A stretch of 64,000 nt of DNA from Casuarina equisetifolia (Eukaryota; Streptophyta; Magnoliopsida; Fagales; Casuarinaceae), in contig CM052361.1 of the NCBI GenBank assembly GCA_028551475.1, forward strand, positions 12,283,501 through 12,347,500, given 5' to 3'. This document shows, piece after piece, positions 63,044 through 64,000 of this stretch. Position numbers and translations under genes: made by a program. The stretch's first letter is position 1. Every line of letters begins with the position of its first letter. The notes beneath the pieces are model-generated. The model searched no databases and was not told the origin of the DNA. It saw nothing but the letters and a program-made list of their open reading frames with translations.

Positions 63044-64000
63044 CTATTGGAAATGCACTTGTTAATTAAATGGGTAAGCATTAAGAGTTCTCCACGTACG
63101 AGCAGCAACATGCAGTTTTGGAAAACTATTTGGACCTTCTCTTAATGTCTCTCCATTTCGTAGCTAGAGAGCGGTACGAGCGAGGTAGTTGCACTCTTGT
63201 CAAAAAATGCAGAAGTCATGGGGATCCCATATATTATGGAACTCGAAAGATATTAGCAATTCCCTTCATTTTCTTACAAAACCAATCATCACTAGGTAGC
63301 ATGATCCAGTACTTGACAAGACCAATATGTCCTCTTCCTTACCCACCATGTCAGGTATTTCTGATGCTTGGATAGTTTCATGAGATTATGTTCGTGCTTT
63401 AAAACTCAAGCTAATTAGAAGTTCTCATTCCTTTTACAATTATAACGCTACTATGAATAGATGCAGTAGAGAATAAAATAATCAGAGATTTCCTTTTTCA
63501 ATCTGTTGGCTTGTTAGATCACTCTAGAGTGTAAGGTATCAGGGCTTCCATCGAATACTGCATGTTTCAATTGAAAGTAATAGATTTAGACAGATAGGCA
63601 CATGTGCACCCTCTGGCCATAGCTTTGGGCCCACTACGCAGGTCATGATTTCCCATTCACATAGAAGAAGGTTTCTCGGTTTTTGGCCGGTTATGGGCAA
63701 GGCGGGAAACATTCACAGAGACTACGAACAATAAAACATCCAAAAGCAACATGTATTTTTGAAATTTGATCGATAGATTGTATAACCAATTGCAAGAATC
63801 AAACAATACAGCTTTGTTGTTTTATGTAACAATATTTCCGATTGTCTAACATGAGGGAATGTCCTTTTCAGATTATTAGGCCTTTTAAAGACAATATTTG
63901 AAAGATACAGAAATGATTTCAAACTCTTTTGAAATACTTGCAGAATTCATTCAATCAACAAACAAGACTCATTAATAAAGAGTTCATATTTCCATGTAGT
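63044..64000 (-). other. MCM8: MCM8 intron, continuing past the window edge
   Basis: The preceding exon (Walker A and the segment ending in ...FEAG) is not found on the minus strand up to 64000, so this intron is at least 957 bp. A 85-codon + strand frame at 63118-63375 matches nothing I recognise. Confidence 0.6.

Noticed and set aside
63118..63375. 85-codon + strand frame opposite the MCM8 intron
   Set aside because: No recognisable motif; it lies inside an intron of the opposite strand and may be a transposon scrap.

Overview
This window is nuclear DNA from a flowering plant, almost certainly a eudicot. The evidence is spliced plant genes with AT-rich introns (UPL4-type HECT ligase, a plastid PPR protein, POP4, MCM8), Copia LTR retrotransposons, tRNA-derived SINE-like repeats and decayed NLR resistance genes. 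I cannot name the species from sequence alone. Exon structures were derived by hand from reading frames, splice sites and phase. Wherever exons are listed, their lengths close in frame.

Layout. 1-5.5 kb is repeat-rich intergenic DNA with a SINE-like copy and a 192-bp tandem duplication, ending in a GC-richer promoter region. 5.5-14.4 kb (+) is a complete 17-exon UPL4-type E3 ubiquitin ligase gene. 15.3-17.6 kb (+) is an intact intronless PPR gene, the HCF152 orthologue. 19.0-20.4 kb (+) is an intronless, frameshifted retrocopy of a CCS52A/FIZZY-RELATED (Cdh1) gene. 22.2-26.4 kb (-) is a complete 7-exon POP4/Rpp29 gene for an RNase P/MRP subunit. 27.2-34.4 kb is a complete-looking Copia element with two 676-bp LTRs, a TTCAG target-site duplication, a primer-binding site and a polypurine tract, but a decayed pol. 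It sits between POP4 and a divergently oriented fragment (34.5-36.1 kb, +) that resembles the N-terminal part of a plant alpha/beta-hydrolase-family protein.

36-60 kb is an AT-rich graveyard. It holds three NLR relics (40.4-43.5, 53.0-53.7 and 58.1-59.5 kb), a much older Copia element between two of them (about 47.3-53.0 kb, itself interrupted), another reverse-transcriptase scrap at 45.7 kb, diverged minisatellites and more SINE-like copies. 60.0-63.0 kb (-) is the 3' half of MCM8, from Walker B to the stop codon, running off the right edge.

The intact genes serve unrelated housekeeping roles: protein degradation, plastid RNA processing, tRNA/rRNA processing and DNA repair/replication. I see no operon-like cooperation. 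The most unusual structures are a triplication of about 350 bp in the third NLR relic whose junctions fall inside a SINE, a Copia element with near-identical LTRs around a pol that must already have been dead when it moved, a Cdh1-like retrocopy that keeps an uninterrupted WD40 propeller and IR tail but has a broken N-terminus, and two GC-AG introns in successive positions in UPL4.
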